A program made the position numbers and the translations under genes. Shown here in pieces: positions 5,856 through 5,952 of a stretch of 5,952 nt of DNA. The DNA is taken from NCBI GenBank assembly GCA_023425485.1, contig JAFACO010000051.1:1-5952 (forward strand), written 5' to 3'. The stretch's first letter is position 1, and the number at the start of each line of letters is the position of its first letter. Under the pieces are notes generated by a model. It was not told the DNA's origin. It saw only the letters and a list, made by a program, of their open reading frames with translations, and ran no database searches. The DNA is from Bacillota bacterium. Its GTDB lineage: Bacteria > Bacillota > Clostridia > Lachnospirales > Lachnospiraceae.

Positions 5856-5952
5856 TACTGTTCACCTGCTTTCATCCTCTGCAGAATACTTCTGCATACA
5901 TCATCTAGCATAGTACTTATGTCTGCTTCTTCGAACTGACATACTCCAGTTG
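5855..5952 (-). CDS. C-terminal fragment of unidentified protein upstream of ABC genes
   Basis: An open frame on the minus strand enters from the right edge and stops at TAA 5857-5855; the stop shares its last base with the ATPase start. It gives 31 residues beginning TGVCQFEEADISTML and ending RMKAGEQ. The hydrophobic spacing in ISTMLDDVCRSILQRM suggests an amphipathic C-terminal helix. The other two minus-strand frames are closed by stops here, and the one-base overlap is typical of genes in one operon, which supports this frame. A TetR-type or other small regulator often stands at this place in ABC exporter operons, and the helical tail would fit, but 31 residues do not identify a family. 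The start is outside the window. Confidence 0.55.
   Translation of the reverse strand, partial: TGVCQFEEADISTMLDDVCRSILQRMKAGEQ
5880..5896. repeat. Perfect 7-bp inverted repeat before the ATPase gene
   Basis: TGCAGAA (5880-5886) and TTCTGCA (5890-5896) flank three bases, TAC. The repeat lies in the last codons of the upstream partial gene, with its near edge 24 bases before the ATPase ATG. It could be an mRNA hairpin modulating translation of the ATPase, or an operator, or chance within a coding region. The sequence match is certain; function is not. Confidence 0.4.

Overview
The window is AT-rich, with clostridial-type ribosome binding sites, a TTG start and several intrinsic-terminator hairpins. 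Gene content and protein style (an OmpR/VanS-type two-component pair, a small exported Ig-like protein, peptide chain release factor 3, a MacB/FtsX-type ABC exporter) suggest a low-GC Firmicute of class Clostridia, perhaps Lachnospiraceae. This placement is inference; no marker here fixes the genus.

Layout, left to right. (1) Positions 1-1820, plus strand: the last 32 codons of an OmpR/PhoB-family response regulator, a 345-aa membrane histidine kinase three bases later, and, after a 64-base gap without a convincing terminator, a 204-aa exported protein with one SbsA-type Ig-like domain. The three probably form one operon. (2) Positions 1821-2315: a gene-free stretch of 495 bases that is rich in structure. 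It holds a ~200-bp nested palindrome (1844-2041), then a consensus-like promoter (2087-2116) whose transcript would fold into two strong hairpins, the second followed by five T residues. That looks like a ~110-nt small RNA or an attenuated leader. A second promoter-like TATAAT follows directly, just before prfC. (3) Positions 2316-3905, plus strand: prfC (release factor 3), full length, starting at TTG. (4) Positions 3921-3973: a hairpin between convergent genes, probably a two-way terminator. (5) Positions 4010-5952, minus strand: an ABC exporter operon read right to left: the C-terminal end of an unidentified protein, a MacB/LolD-type ATPase and an 8-TM FtsX-like permease, tightly spaced and apparently translationally coupled.

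How the genes work together: the kinase would sense an envelope signal and phosphorylate the response regulator; the exported Ig-like protein may be an output or accessory of that pair. The ABC ATPase and permease form one transporter of unknown substrate. prfC is a translation-termination housekeeping gene that is probably independent of both. The least ordinary part of the window is the intergenic region 1821-2315.
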